A DNA stretch of 33,449 nucleotides from an uncultured Bacteroidales bacterium (GTDB lineage Bacteria; Bacteroidota; Bacteroidia; Bacteroidales; UBA4417): NCBI GenBank assembly GCA_903864265.1, contig CAIPFN010000123.1, forward strand, positions 1 to 33,449, read 5' to 3'. The translations under genes were made by a program, and so were the position numbers. Within the stretch, counting starts at the first letter, position 1. Each line of letters opens with the position of its first letter. The notes beneath the pieces are model-generated. The model saw nothing but the letters and a program-made list of their open reading frames with translations, made no database searches and had not been told where the DNA came from. Below are positions 22,134-29,870 of the stretch, piece by piece.

Positions 22134-24704
22134 ATGCCGGATACGCCGTATTCCATTGTTACTATCAGCATACTGTGCCTGGTATTTTATGGCATATCCC
22201 TGGCTTTAATCAGGCCGGGCATCATAACTGCCGGAGGGCAGCGGAAATTCTGGAACACCTTGCTCCTGTTTTCGTTTTTTATAGCCGGGGGCATAGGCTT
22301 ATTTCTAGCCATTGCGGTCAACTTCAAAATCAATCTTCCTTTCGCCGGCAGCCTGCTGGTTTGGCATGTCGATTTTGGAACAGCCCTTGCCCTGATGGCC
22401 GTATTTCATTTTTCGTGGCATATAAAGTATTACCTCTCCCTTTTTAAACCCGGAAGCAAGTCAATGAATGATGTTCCGGGCTCCGGTCCGGTTTTTTCGC
22501 TGCCGCAGCACAAAGCCGGGTTTAACCTGCTGATCCTCCCTTTCAGCCTGGGGTTTACCAGTATGGCCACCCAGCTGATCCTGCTTCGTGAGTTGTTATC
22601 GGTATTTAACGGCAACGAATGGATTATCGGCATTGTATTGGCCAACTGGATGGGGCTCACCGGCCTGGGTGCACTGGCGAACCGAAACAAAAGCGGGCGG
22701 CTTGGGCTGAAAGGAATTATGACAGGTTTGTACCTGCTGGCAATTATCCCGGGCTTTACACTCTTTCTGCTCGACTGGATAAGAAATATTATACTTCCCA
22801 CGGGAAGCTATCCTACGAGCTGGCAAATTTTAAGCGGAACCAGCCTGCTGTTGATGCCCTTCTGCCTCATGTCGGGCTGGCTTTTCGGGGCGGTAAGCCT
22901 GAACCTGTCGCATGGGCCGGCTAAAAATGCAGTGAGCCTCGTGTATGGATGGGAAACCGCGGGAAGCATTACTGCCGGGATACTTTGCAGCCTGGTACTG
23001 GTATTCTTTTTCGAGCCCTTTCAAAGTATGTCCGTTGTCCTTATGATTAACAGCATACTTTTGTTTTTCGGCAGCAGGAATAAGATTTTCCCGCTCCGGA
23101 AAAAAATCAGCCTGTATGTGCTCCTGGCTTCCGGTATAACACTGGCCGTATTGGTCTCAAAGCTGGATAGGACCGCCCTGCAGTTTCTTTTTCCCGGGCA
23201 GGAAATCGTCACTTTCAAAGATACGCCTTACGGGAAACTGGCAGTGACTGAACAGGCTGGGCAACTCAATTTTTTTGAAGATAACACGCTGCTTTTTACC
23301 ACCAATAACATCACCCTGAACGAAGAAACCGTTCATTATACCCTGTTACAACGACCCTTGAGGGGGAACCTGCTGCTGCTGGGCGGAAGCATTTCGGGGG
23401 TGGCTGACGAATGTTTAAAATACCCCCTTAAAAGGCTCGATTGCTTTGAGATCAACCCTGCTATACCGGCAATGGGTAAAGTCTTTCATCGCTTGCCTAC
23501 GGATACGCGCTTTAAAATGCATACCGGGGATGCACGGCTGCTTTTAAAGCAGGATATGGTTGGAAAGACCATGCCGCATTTACAGGGACAGTCTCAGGCT
23601 GGGGAGACTGTTGCAGTGAATTATGATGCCGTAATCCTGGACCTGCCTCTGCCGGCTACCCTCCGGTTGAACCGGTTTTATACACTCGAATTTTTCGGTT
23701 TGCTGAAACGGCTGTTGCTGCCGGGGGGAATTCTTTCGCTGAGTCTTACGTCAACGGCTGATTACATGGGAAGTGATGCCTTAGCGGTTCAATCCACCAT
23801 GTACCAGACGCTCAGGGCTGAGTTTAACAATATACTGGTGATACCGGGCGGAAAAAATTATTTTCTTGCTTCCGACGGACCGCTTACAAGCGCGGTTTCG
23901 AAGCTTGCAGCAGCCAGAGGGATTGAAACGGCCTATGTGAATGAGTATTACCTGGATGATGTATCGTTGCTGGAACGTTCGGGCGAAGTGATGAAACGCA
24001 TTTCAGCCGATGCTCCGCTGAACCGCGATTTTAAACCGGTGGGCTGTTTCAGGCAACTTAAATACTGGCTCAGTTATCCGGGTAATGCCGGGTCCTACCT
24101 GCTGGCCCTGCCGGTGATCGTCCTTTTGCTGCTTGGCGGCATACGCTCCGGGGCAAGTACGGTGGCCCTGTTTACGGCCGGGCTAAGTTCATTTTCAATC
24201 GAAATCATTTTGTTGCTGAGCTACCAGGTTGTGTATGGATATATCTATGTGGCAACAGGAATTTTTATCACCTTCTTTATGGCAGGAATCGCCCTGGGGG
24301 TGCTGCTTTCACGCCGCTATTCCGGGAAACTCACCTTTATCACCTTAATATACCTGCAGTTGGCTTTACTGAGCATCATTTTTCTCAGCCTGGCTGTTTT
24401 GTACTCCTTCAGTCATTTCATGGTTTCGACGGCACTGATGCATATACAGTGCGGTATGCTGATCCTTTGTACGGCTGCAGTTACCGGGGCACTGTTTCAT
24501 GTGGCATCGTACCTGAAAACCGGAACTATACAAGAGGTGGCATCGGCTAACTATTCGGCCGACCTGTTTGGCTCAGCCCTGGGAGCGGCACTGGTAAACG
24601 TATGGATTATCCCGGTTTGGGGGCTGGTGAACTCCCTCTGGGTTGTGGCCGGGTTTAACGCCTTGGCCTTGATTATAATGACGGTAAAAAAGAAGCGCGG
24701 GTAG
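22134..24704 (+). CDS. Polytopic membrane protein with inserted spermidine-synthase-like domain
   Basis: I chose the ATG at 22134 over a TTG at 22122, giving 856 residues. The first ~105 residues hold three helices with H78, H92 and H96 (HVDFG, FHFSWH), a layout reminiscent of small cytochrome b domains. Next comes a membrane block (about 125-345), a soluble Rossmann domain (about 350-640), then more helices (about 645-850). The Rossmann part keeps LLLLGGSISGVADE, the acidic FEINP and YTLEFF as in spermidine synthases. However, GGGDGG has become GGSISG, and the second catalytic Asp of the DxxD motif is missing (LDLPLP). The membrane halves share a YxxDxxGSxxG-like motif (YGWETAGSITAG; YSADLFGSALGAAL). 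Aminopropyl transfer is therefore doubtful. It lies between the MEMO/AMMECR1 and radical SAM genes. Confidence 0.8.
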   Translation: MPDTPYSIVTISILCLVFYGISLALIRPGIITAGGQRKFWNTLLLFSFFIAGGIGLFLAIAVNFKINLPFAGSLLVWHVDFGTALALMAVFHFSWHIKYYLSLFKPGSKSMNDVPGSGPVFSLPQHKAGFNLLILPFSLGFTSMATQLILLRELLSVFNGNEWIIGIVLANWMGLTGLGALANRNKSGRLGLKGIMTGLYLLAIIPGFTLFLLDWIRNIILPTGSYPTSWQILSGTSLLLMPFCLMSGWLFGAVSLNLSHGPAKNAVSLVYGWETAGSITAGILCSLVLVFFFEPFQSMSVVLMINSILLFFGSRNKIFPLRKKISLYVLLASGITLAVLVSKLDRTALQFLFPGQEIVTFKDTPYGKLAVTEQAGQLNFFEDNTLLFTTNNITLNEETVHYTLLQRPLRGNLLLLGGSISGVADECLKYPLKRLDCFEINPAIPAMGKVFHRLPTDTRFKMHTGDARLLLKQDMVGKTMPHLQGQSQAGETVAVNYDAVILDLPLPATLRLNRFYTLEFFGLLKRLLLPGGILSLSLTSTADYMGSDALAVQSTMYQTLRAEFNNILVIPGGKNYFLASDGPLTSAVSKLAAARGIETAYVNEYYLDDVSLLERSGEVMKRISADAPLNRDFKPVGCFRQLKYWLSYPGNAGSYLLALPVIVLLLLGGIRSGASTVALFTAGLSSFSIEIILLLSYQVVYGYIYVATGIFITFFMAGIALGVLLSRRYSGKLTFITLIYLQLALLSIIFLSLAVLYSFSHFMVSTALMHIQCGMLILCTAAVTGALFHVASYLKTGTIQEVASANYSADLFGSALGAALVNVWIIPVWGLVNSLWVVAGFNALALIIMTVKKKRG

Positions 24705-24747
24705 GGATTTTTAAAGCCCGATCAGGGAAAAACGCTGTCATGTTTTG

Positions 24748-24755
24748 TATTTTTG
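24748..24755 (+). promoter_or_regulatory. Candidate -7 element upstream of the radical SAM gene
   Basis: TATTTTTG fits TAnnTTTG and lies 24 bp before the ATG at 24780, inside the 75-bp gap after the membrane-protein gene. It might give the radical SAM gene a separate transcript. Confidence 0.3.
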
Positions 24756-24779
24756 CAAGCTGTTTCATGCTCGTTGGCG

Positions 24780-25913
24780 ATGAAAAGACGCACATTCATC
24801 CTTTCCGGTTTGGCGACGGCAGCCTGCCTGCTCTGTCGCGATGAAATGCTGCTGGCCGGAATTGACATATTTCACGGCATGGCTCCTGCGGACCCGCTCT
24901 GGAAATGGAGCCGCGAAGCATACCATTACAAATTGACTCCGCGCGGTATCGAATGCACCAACTGCCCGAACCAATGCACGCTCAGGCGCATGGAAACCAG
25001 CAAATGCCGTAACCGCATCAACGTCAGGGATAAGTTGTATTCCATCGCCTATGGTAATCCCTGCGCAGTGCATATCGATCCTATTGAGAAGAAGCCGTTT
25101 TTCCACTTTCTTCCATCCACAACTGCTTTCTCCATAGCAACGGCGGGGTGTAATTTTGCTTGTCTGAATTGCCAGAACTGGGAAATCTCGCAGAAAAGTC
25201 CAAAAGAAACCTCCAATGCCGACCTAATGCCAGCCGCCGTGGTGGAAGCCTGTCAGCAAAACAAATGCGAAAGCATCGCCTACACCTACTCCGAACCCAC
25301 GGTGTTTTATGAATACGTCTACGATACCGCCCGCCTCGCCCGTGAAAAGGGGATTAAAAACATTTACAAATCGAATGGTTATATTAACGAACAGCCCCTC
25401 AGGATGCTGTGCAAAGTGATCGATGCCGCCAATGTCGATCTGAAAGGCTTCTCGGAGGCAACCTACCTGAAGCTGAATGCAGGCAAACTGGCTCCTGTTC
25501 TACGTTCCCTACAGGTACTGAAGGAGGAAGGTGTATGGCTCGAAATCACCAACCTGGTTATTCCCTCGTGGACTGACGACCTGAAAACCATACGCGACAT
25601 GAGTAAATGGCTGGTGGCCAATAAAATGGAGGATTGCCCCCTGCATTTCAGCCGGTTTTCACCCTTATACAAGTTAATCCAGCTGCCGGCCACACCCCTG
25701 TTAACCTTGCAGCAGGCACGCGAAGCCGCCCTGGATGCCGGAATGAAATACGTGTATGTGGGGAACTTGCCCGGTTCGGAGCTCGAAAATACGAATTGTC
25801 CGAAATGCCTGAAAACGGTAGTGGAACGTAAAGGCTTCAGGGTAACCCAAAACCATATTAAAGGCGGGAAATGTATGTACTGCGGGGAAAAGATTCCGGG
25901 AGTCTGGACCTGA
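24780..25913 (+). CDS. amrS: AmmeMemoRadiSam radical SAM enzyme with twin-arginine leader
   Basis: An upstream TTG (24753) is in frame, but the ATG at 24780 gives 377 residues starting MKRRTFILSGLATAACLLC, which has a twin-arginine motif (RRTFIL) and a hydrophobic stretch. The radical SAM motif CNFACLNC (C124, C128, C131) binds the 4Fe-4S cluster. An N-terminal cysteine set, C59, C62, C66 and C76 (CTNCPNQC...C), and a C-terminal set, C340/C343 and C365/C368 (CPKC, CMYCGEKIPGVW), match this family. The latter looks like a zinc- or iron-binding ribbon. Family members occur with MEMO and AMMECR1 proteins, and the reaction is not known. Tat export would carry a folded metalloprotein across the membrane, but a non-cleaved anchor is the alternative. 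Confidence 0.92.
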   Translation: MKRRTFILSGLATAACLLCRDEMLLAGIDIFHGMAPADPLWKWSREAYHYKLTPRGIECTNCPNQCTLRRMETSKCRNRINVRDKLYSIAYGNPCAVHIDPIEKKPFFHFLPSTTAFSIATAGCNFACLNCQNWEISQKSPKETSNADLMPAAVVEACQQNKCESIAYTYSEPTVFYEYVYDTARLAREKGIKNIYKSNGYINEQPLRMLCKVIDAANVDLKGFSEATYLKLNAGKLAPVLRSLQVLKEEGVWLEITNLVIPSWTDDLKTIRDMSKWLVANKMEDCPLHFSRFSPLYKLIQLPATPLLTLQQAREAALDAGMKYVYVGNLPGSELENTNCPKCLKTVVERKGFRVTQNHIKGGKCMYCGEKIPGVWT

Positions 25914-26061
25914 TAGATTGACAGCTATAAATCTTGTTCTTCTTCTTTGTTTGCCTTACCGATTAATTCCTGCTATCCACCCCAACAAAACCGGCCTGTC
26001 ACCTGTTTAAGCTTTCATTCCCGTCGTTCACAGTTTACTTTTACCGAAAAACCAAAACCAT

Positions 26062-26976
26062 ATGCAAACCATTTTAGGATCAGGCGGTATCATTGCCAAT
26101 CATCTCGCCAAATCATTACCCGTTTATACCAACAGCATCAGGCTGGTAAGCCGCAACCCGAAAGCAGTATCAGGCAAGGAAGAACTTATGTCGGCTGATC
26201 TTACTTCGGCCGGGGAGGTCAGCAAGGCGGTAAAAGGTTCGGAAGTAGTGTACCTCACGGCCGGACTGCAGTACGATTTAAAAACCTGGCAGGAAAAATG
26301 GCCGCTGGTAATGCAAAATGTGATCCGTGCCTGTGAGGAATACGGCGCCCGGCTGGTATTTTTTGACAATGTATATATGTATGGGAAAGTAGTGGGCCCC
26401 ATGACCGAAGCCAGCCCGTTTAACCCCTGCAGCCGTAAAGGAGAGGTGAGGGCTAAAATTGCGCGAATGTTACTGGATGAAGTCAGCAAAGGCACCTTAA
26501 CGGCACTTATTGCCCGGGCCGCAGATTTTTATGGCCCCGATACCATGAACAGTTTTCTCAATATGATGGTTTTCGAAAACATGAAGAAAGGGAAAAGCGC
26601 CCAGCTCATGATCAACAAAAACCTCAGGCACTCCTTTACCTATACCCCCGATGCAGGCAAAGCTACTGCCCTGCTTGGAAATACGCCTTCCGCCTTTAAC
26701 CAGACCTGGCACCTGCCAACGGATAAAAATGCCCTCACCGGACAGCAGATAGTTGAAATTGCGGCTCAGGCCCTCAACATCAAGCCTAAGGTGATGGTTC
26801 TGCCCAGGCTGATGATTCAAATGGCAGGGATTTTCAATCCAATCATTAAAGAAAGTGTGGAAATGTTGTATCAGTACGATTCTGAATACCTTTTTGATTC
26901 AGGAAAATTCGACAAGGCATTTACTTTCATAAAAACACTTTACGCTGAGGGCATCGGCAATTCAGTGAGAACCTAG
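26062..26976 (+). CDS. SDR-family NAD(P)-dependent epimerase/reductase
   Basis: The 304-residue cytoplasmic protein has an extended/atypical short-chain dehydrogenase fold. A glycine-rich start (GSGGIIANHLA, residues 6-16) replaces the usual GxxGxxG and is followed by VSRNP. YMYGK, about residues 110-114, is the probable Tyr-x3-Lys pair, after LVFFDN. RAADFYGP is typical of the family. The substrate is unknown. The start is the ATG at 26062; the gene lies 148 bp after the radical SAM gene and ends in front of a shared terminator. There is no sign that it belongs to the AmmeMemoRadiSam cluster beyond orientation. Confidence 0.85.
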   Translation: MQTILGSGGIIANHLAKSLPVYTNSIRLVSRNPKAVSGKEELMSADLTSAGEVSKAVKGSEVVYLTAGLQYDLKTWQEKWPLVMQNVIRACEEYGARLVFFDNVYMYGKVVGPMTEASPFNPCSRKGEVRAKIARMLLDEVSKGTLTALIARAADFYGPDTMNSFLNMMVFENMKKGKSAQLMINKNLRHSFTYTPDAGKATALLGNTPSAFNQTWHLPTDKNALTGQQIVEIAAQALNIKPKVMVLPRLMIQMAGIFNPIIKESVEMLYQYDSEYLFDSGKFDKAFTFIKTLYAEGIGNSVRT

Positions 26977-27022
26977 CTGAATTCGCAGGGCAGAGTGTAA
27001 ATATGAACAGTGATATTTTCAA

Positions 27023-27054
27023 AAAAAAAGCACCTTCCGAAAGGTGCTTTTTTT
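27023..27054. terminator. Bidirectional terminator between convergent SDR and threonine dehydrogenase genes
   Basis: AGCACCTT (27029-27036) and AAGGTGCT (27041-27048) form a stem with loop CCGA. Seven A's precede it and seven T's follow, so on either strand the hairpin runs into a U tract. It lies between the two convergent stop codons and would stop transcription from both sides. Confidence 0.92.
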
Positions 27055-27075
27055 ATTCAGGAAGTCAATAATTCT

Positions 27076-28038
27076 TTATATCAGCACTTTGTCCTTTTTC
27101 TCATAGATGGCGCGGAGCATATCTGTAGTCATTTTCTCCAGGTTCCAGTTCGGTTTCCATCCCCATTCGCTTCGGGCACAGGTATCGTCCATGCTGTTCG
27201 GCCACGAATTGGCAATTGCCTGTTTGATGGGTTCAACATTATAATCCAGTACGAACTCGGGTATATGTTTTTTTATCTCGTTTGCAATCATTTCAGGGTC
27301 GAAGCTCATGGCCGTGACATTAAATGAATTGCGGTGAACCAGTTTGGACGGATCGGCTTCCATCAGGTTAACGGCGGCTTCCAGGGCATCGGGCATATAC
27401 ATCATGTCGAGGAAAGTCCCCGCACTCAGCGGACTCGTATACCGGCCATGCTTAACGGCTTCATAAAAAATTTCAACGGCGTAATCCGTGGTTCCTCCCC
27501 CGGGCATGGTTACATTGGAGATAATCCCCGGAAAGCGGACCGAACGGGTATCGACACCGAACTTTTTGAAATAATAATCGCTTAATAATTCCCCGGTTAC
27601 CTTGGTAATCCCGTACATGGTCTGGGGGCGCTGGATGGTATCCTGAGGAGTATGATCGTGCGGGGTGTTGGGCCCGAAAGAGCCGATAGAACTGGGGGTG
27701 AACAGGGCGCATTTGTATTCGCGGGCTACCTCCAGGCAATTCATCAGTCCGCCAACGCCGATCTGCCAGGCCATCAACGGCTTGGTTTCGCCCACAGCCG
27801 AAAGGATGGCTGCCAGGTTATAGATGGTATCAATCTTATATTTCTTAACCAGGTCGGCTACTTCCTGGGCTTCAGTAACATCCACGTATTCGGCTGGTCC
27901 TGAGTGGAGCAGTTCACCTGAGGGTTCCGGACGGAAGTAACCGGCAACCACACTGCTGTTTCCATAAATTTTCCGGAGTTTCATAGTAAGCTCCGAACCT
28001 ATCTGGCCTACCGCTCCTATGACGAGTATATTCTTCAT
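27076..28038 (-). CDS. L-threonine 3-dehydrogenase, SDR type
   Basis: The ATG at 28038 gives 320 residues; an in-frame TTG lies just upstream. GAVGQIGSEL (8-17) binds NAD, and Y142/K146 (MYGITKVTGE) form the catalytic pair with the SS of TPSSIGSFGP. The blocks RFPGIISN and the SFDP-containing C-terminal region match the epimerase-like threonine dehydrogenases, not the zinc-dependent MDR type. The enzyme oxidises L-threonine to 2-amino-3-ketobutyrate. The divergent neighbour at 28447 encodes the ligase that cleaves this product with CoA to glycine and acetyl-CoA, which supports the call. A minus-strand TAATTTTG element lies at 28090-28083. Confidence 0.93.
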   Translation of the reverse strand: MKNILVIGAVGQIGSELTMKLRKIYGNSSVVAGYFRPEPSGELLHSGPAEYVDVTEAQEVADLVKKYKIDTIYNLAAILSAVGETKPLMAWQIGVGGLMNCLEVAREYKCALFTPSSIGSFGPNTPHDHTPQDTIQRPQTMYGITKVTGELLSDYYFKKFGVDTRSVRFPGIISNVTMPGGGTTDYAVEIFYEAVKHGRYTSPLSAGTFLDMMYMPDALEAAVNLMEADPSKLVHRNSFNVTAMSFDPEMIANEIKKHIPEFVLDYNVEPIKQAIANSWPNSMDDTCARSEWGWKPNWNLEKMTTDMLRAIYEKKDKVLI

Positions 28039-28082
28039 GTGCAAATTTCAATTGTATTGTTAAACGATTCACAAAAGTGCGG

Positions 28083-28090
28083 CAAAATTA
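28083..28090 (-). promoter_or_regulatory. Candidate -7 element for threonine dehydrogenase
   Basis: The minus strand reads TAATTTTG, fitting TAnnTTTG, 44 bp upstream of the ATG. The 408-bp divergent gap (28039-28446) otherwise holds a CGGTTAACCG palindrome (28251-28260), the plus-strand element at 28274 and no visible gene. Confidence 0.4.
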
Positions 28091-28273
28091 AACAAATTTG
28101 CTTACCTCAGCCGTTATTTAACCTTATCCTGAAAATAAATTTAATTAATTGATGTTCTGTGATTTAGAATTGCAATCCTGCCGCCTTTCGCGCAAGGGAA
28201 TGGGCGGTTGTGCCCCTGGTTCAATTAAGTATAACATTTTCAAGTTCATCCGGTTAACCGTTCCAATAATTTT

Positions 28274-28281
28274 TACCTTTG
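28274..28281 (+). promoter_or_regulatory. Candidate -7 element for glycine C-acetyltransferase
   Basis: TACCTTTG fits TAnnTTTG and lies 13 bp after the perfect palindrome CGGTTAACCG (28251-28260), a possible operator in the -33 region. The leader to the ATG at 28447 would be about 160 bases. Confidence 0.4.
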
Positions 28282-28446
28282 CGGCCTGATTAAAATGCTT
28301 TTACAGCCATCGGGAGTGTATTTTTAAATGAAATGATTCCAAATAGTTCAGGATTTCAGATTTCAAAATATAAATAGCTTCACCCGGAATCTTTACAGTG
28401 GTTTAATCAAACCCCCGCATAACAGAATCTAAACAATCACGATACC

Positions 28447-29679
28447 ATGTACACCAAATTTCAGGAACACCTCAGTAAAGAGCTTGCCGGGATCAAGGAA
28501 GCCGGATTATTTAAAAACGAACGTATCCTTGTTTCGCCCCAGGGGGCCGAAATTACGATCAGTTCCGGCGCTAAAGTGCTTAACTTCTGCGCCAATAACT
28601 ACCTGGGACTTTCCAACAGCCCTCAGTTGATAGCAGCAGCCAAGGAAGCGCTCGATACCCATGGTTACGGCATGTCGTCGGTTCGTTTTATTTGCGGTAC
28701 CGGCGATCTGCATAAAGAACTGGAAAAGAAAATTGCTGACTTTTTTGGTATGGAAGATACCATTCTTTATGCCGCATGCTTCGATGCCAATGGCGGTGTT
28801 TTCGAACCCTTGCTGGGTGAAGAAGATGCCATTATCAGCGACTCACTGAACCATGCCTCCATTATTGATGGCGTTCGCCTTTGTAAAGCGGTACGTTACC
28901 GGTACAATAATGCCGATATGGCCGACCTTGAAGTGCAGTTGCAGGCAGCCCAGGCGCAAAAGCACCGCCTGATTGTTACCGACGGTGTTTTTTCGATGGA
29001 TGGCAATGTAGCCCCACTCGACAAGATATACGAACTGGCGAATAAGTACAATGCCATGATTATGGTTGACGAATCGCACTCGGCAGGCGTAGTGGGCCAG
29101 ACTGGCCGGGGTGTTACCGAGCAGTTCGACCTGAAAGGTAAGATTGAAATCATTACAGGTACTTTAGGAAAAGCCTTCGGCGGAGCCATTGGCGGATTCA
29201 CCACGGGTAAAAAGGAAATTATTGATATGCTGCGTCAGCGTTCGCGTCCATATCTTTTCAGCAACTCTATACCTCCAATGGTAGCTGCTGCCGGTATCCG
29301 CATGGTGGATATGATGAGCGAAACCAATGAATTACAGGACAAACTTCACGATAATACGGCCTATTTTGTTAAAAATATGCTGGCTGCCGGCTTCGATATC
29401 AAGCCTACCCAAAGCGCCATTTGTGCCGTGATGCTGTACGATGCCAAGCTCAGCCAGGAAATGGCGGCCAAACTGCTCGATGAAGGCATTTATGTGATTG
29501 GTTTCTTTTTCCCGGTTGTGCCTAAGGACAAAGCCCGCATCCGTGTGCAGATTTCAGCCGCCCACGAACGCGAACATCTCGATAAATGCATTGCCGCCTT
29601 TACCAAGGTTGGAAAAGAACTGGGGGTCATTAAAGGACAGGATAGCGGTTGTGGCTGCGGCTGCAGTTGTGGAAACTAA
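28447..29679 (+). CDS. kbl: Glycine C-acetyltransferase (2-amino-3-ketobutyrate CoA ligase) with Cys-rich tail
   Basis: The 410-residue protein is a PLP-dependent alpha-oxoamine synthase. The PLP lysine is K242 (TGTLGKAFGG), H136 lies in SLNHASI, and D208/H211 in VDESHSAG bind the cofactor. It joins or splits glycine and acetyl-CoA to and from 2-amino-3-ketobutyrate, the second step of threonine breakdown, matching the divergent threonine dehydrogenase. The core ends near LGVIKG, as usual for the family at about 395 residues. It then runs on into GCGCGCSCGN (401-410) with four cysteines in alternate positions, an unusual metal-binding-like tail. A strong terminator follows 20 bp after the stop. 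Confidence 0.94.
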   Translation: MYTKFQEHLSKELAGIKEAGLFKNERILVSPQGAEITISSGAKVLNFCANNYLGLSNSPQLIAAAKEALDTHGYGMSSVRFICGTGDLHKELEKKIADFFGMEDTILYAACFDANGGVFEPLLGEEDAIISDSLNHASIIDGVRLCKAVRYRYNNADMADLEVQLQAAQAQKHRLIVTDGVFSMDGNVAPLDKIYELANKYNAMIMVDESHSAGVVGQTGRGVTEQFDLKGKIEIITGTLGKAFGGAIGGFTTGKKEIIDMLRQRSRPYLFSNSIPPMVAAAGIRMVDMMSETNELQDKLHDNTAYFVKNMLAAGFDIKPTQSAICAVMLYDAKLSQEMAAKLLDEGIYVIGFFFPVVPKDKARIRVQISAAHEREHLDKCIAAFTKVGKELGVIKGQDSGCGCGCSCGN

Positions 29680-29698
29680 ACACTGCCCCGATTATAAT

Positions 29699-29730
29699 AA
29701 AAAAGGCTGCCGTCAGGGTGGCCTTTTTTT
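29699..29730 (+). terminator. Rho-independent terminator after kbl
   Basis: The arms 29699-29711 and 29717-29729 pair over 13 positions (two G-U wobbles) around the loop GTCAG. The right arm ends in a run of seven T's. It closes the kbl transcript. Confidence 0.9.
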
Positions 29731-29807
29731 GTTTCCCGCCAAAGCCCGCTCGAAAAGAACCGGCCGATAAGGCTTCTTTGAAATATCTGCATAAAGCCGG
29801 CATTATT

Positions 29808-29815
29808 TATTTTTG
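29808..29815 (+). promoter_or_regulatory. Candidate -7 element for the metallo-hydrolase
   Basis: TATTTTTG fits TAnnTTTG, 55 bp upstream of the ATG at 29871 and downstream of the kbl terminator, so a new transcript probably begins here. Confidence 0.45.
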
Positions 29816-29870
29816 GTGAATCTATATAAAGTACATTTGATGACTTCAAAAAATTAAAACAATCAGGGAT

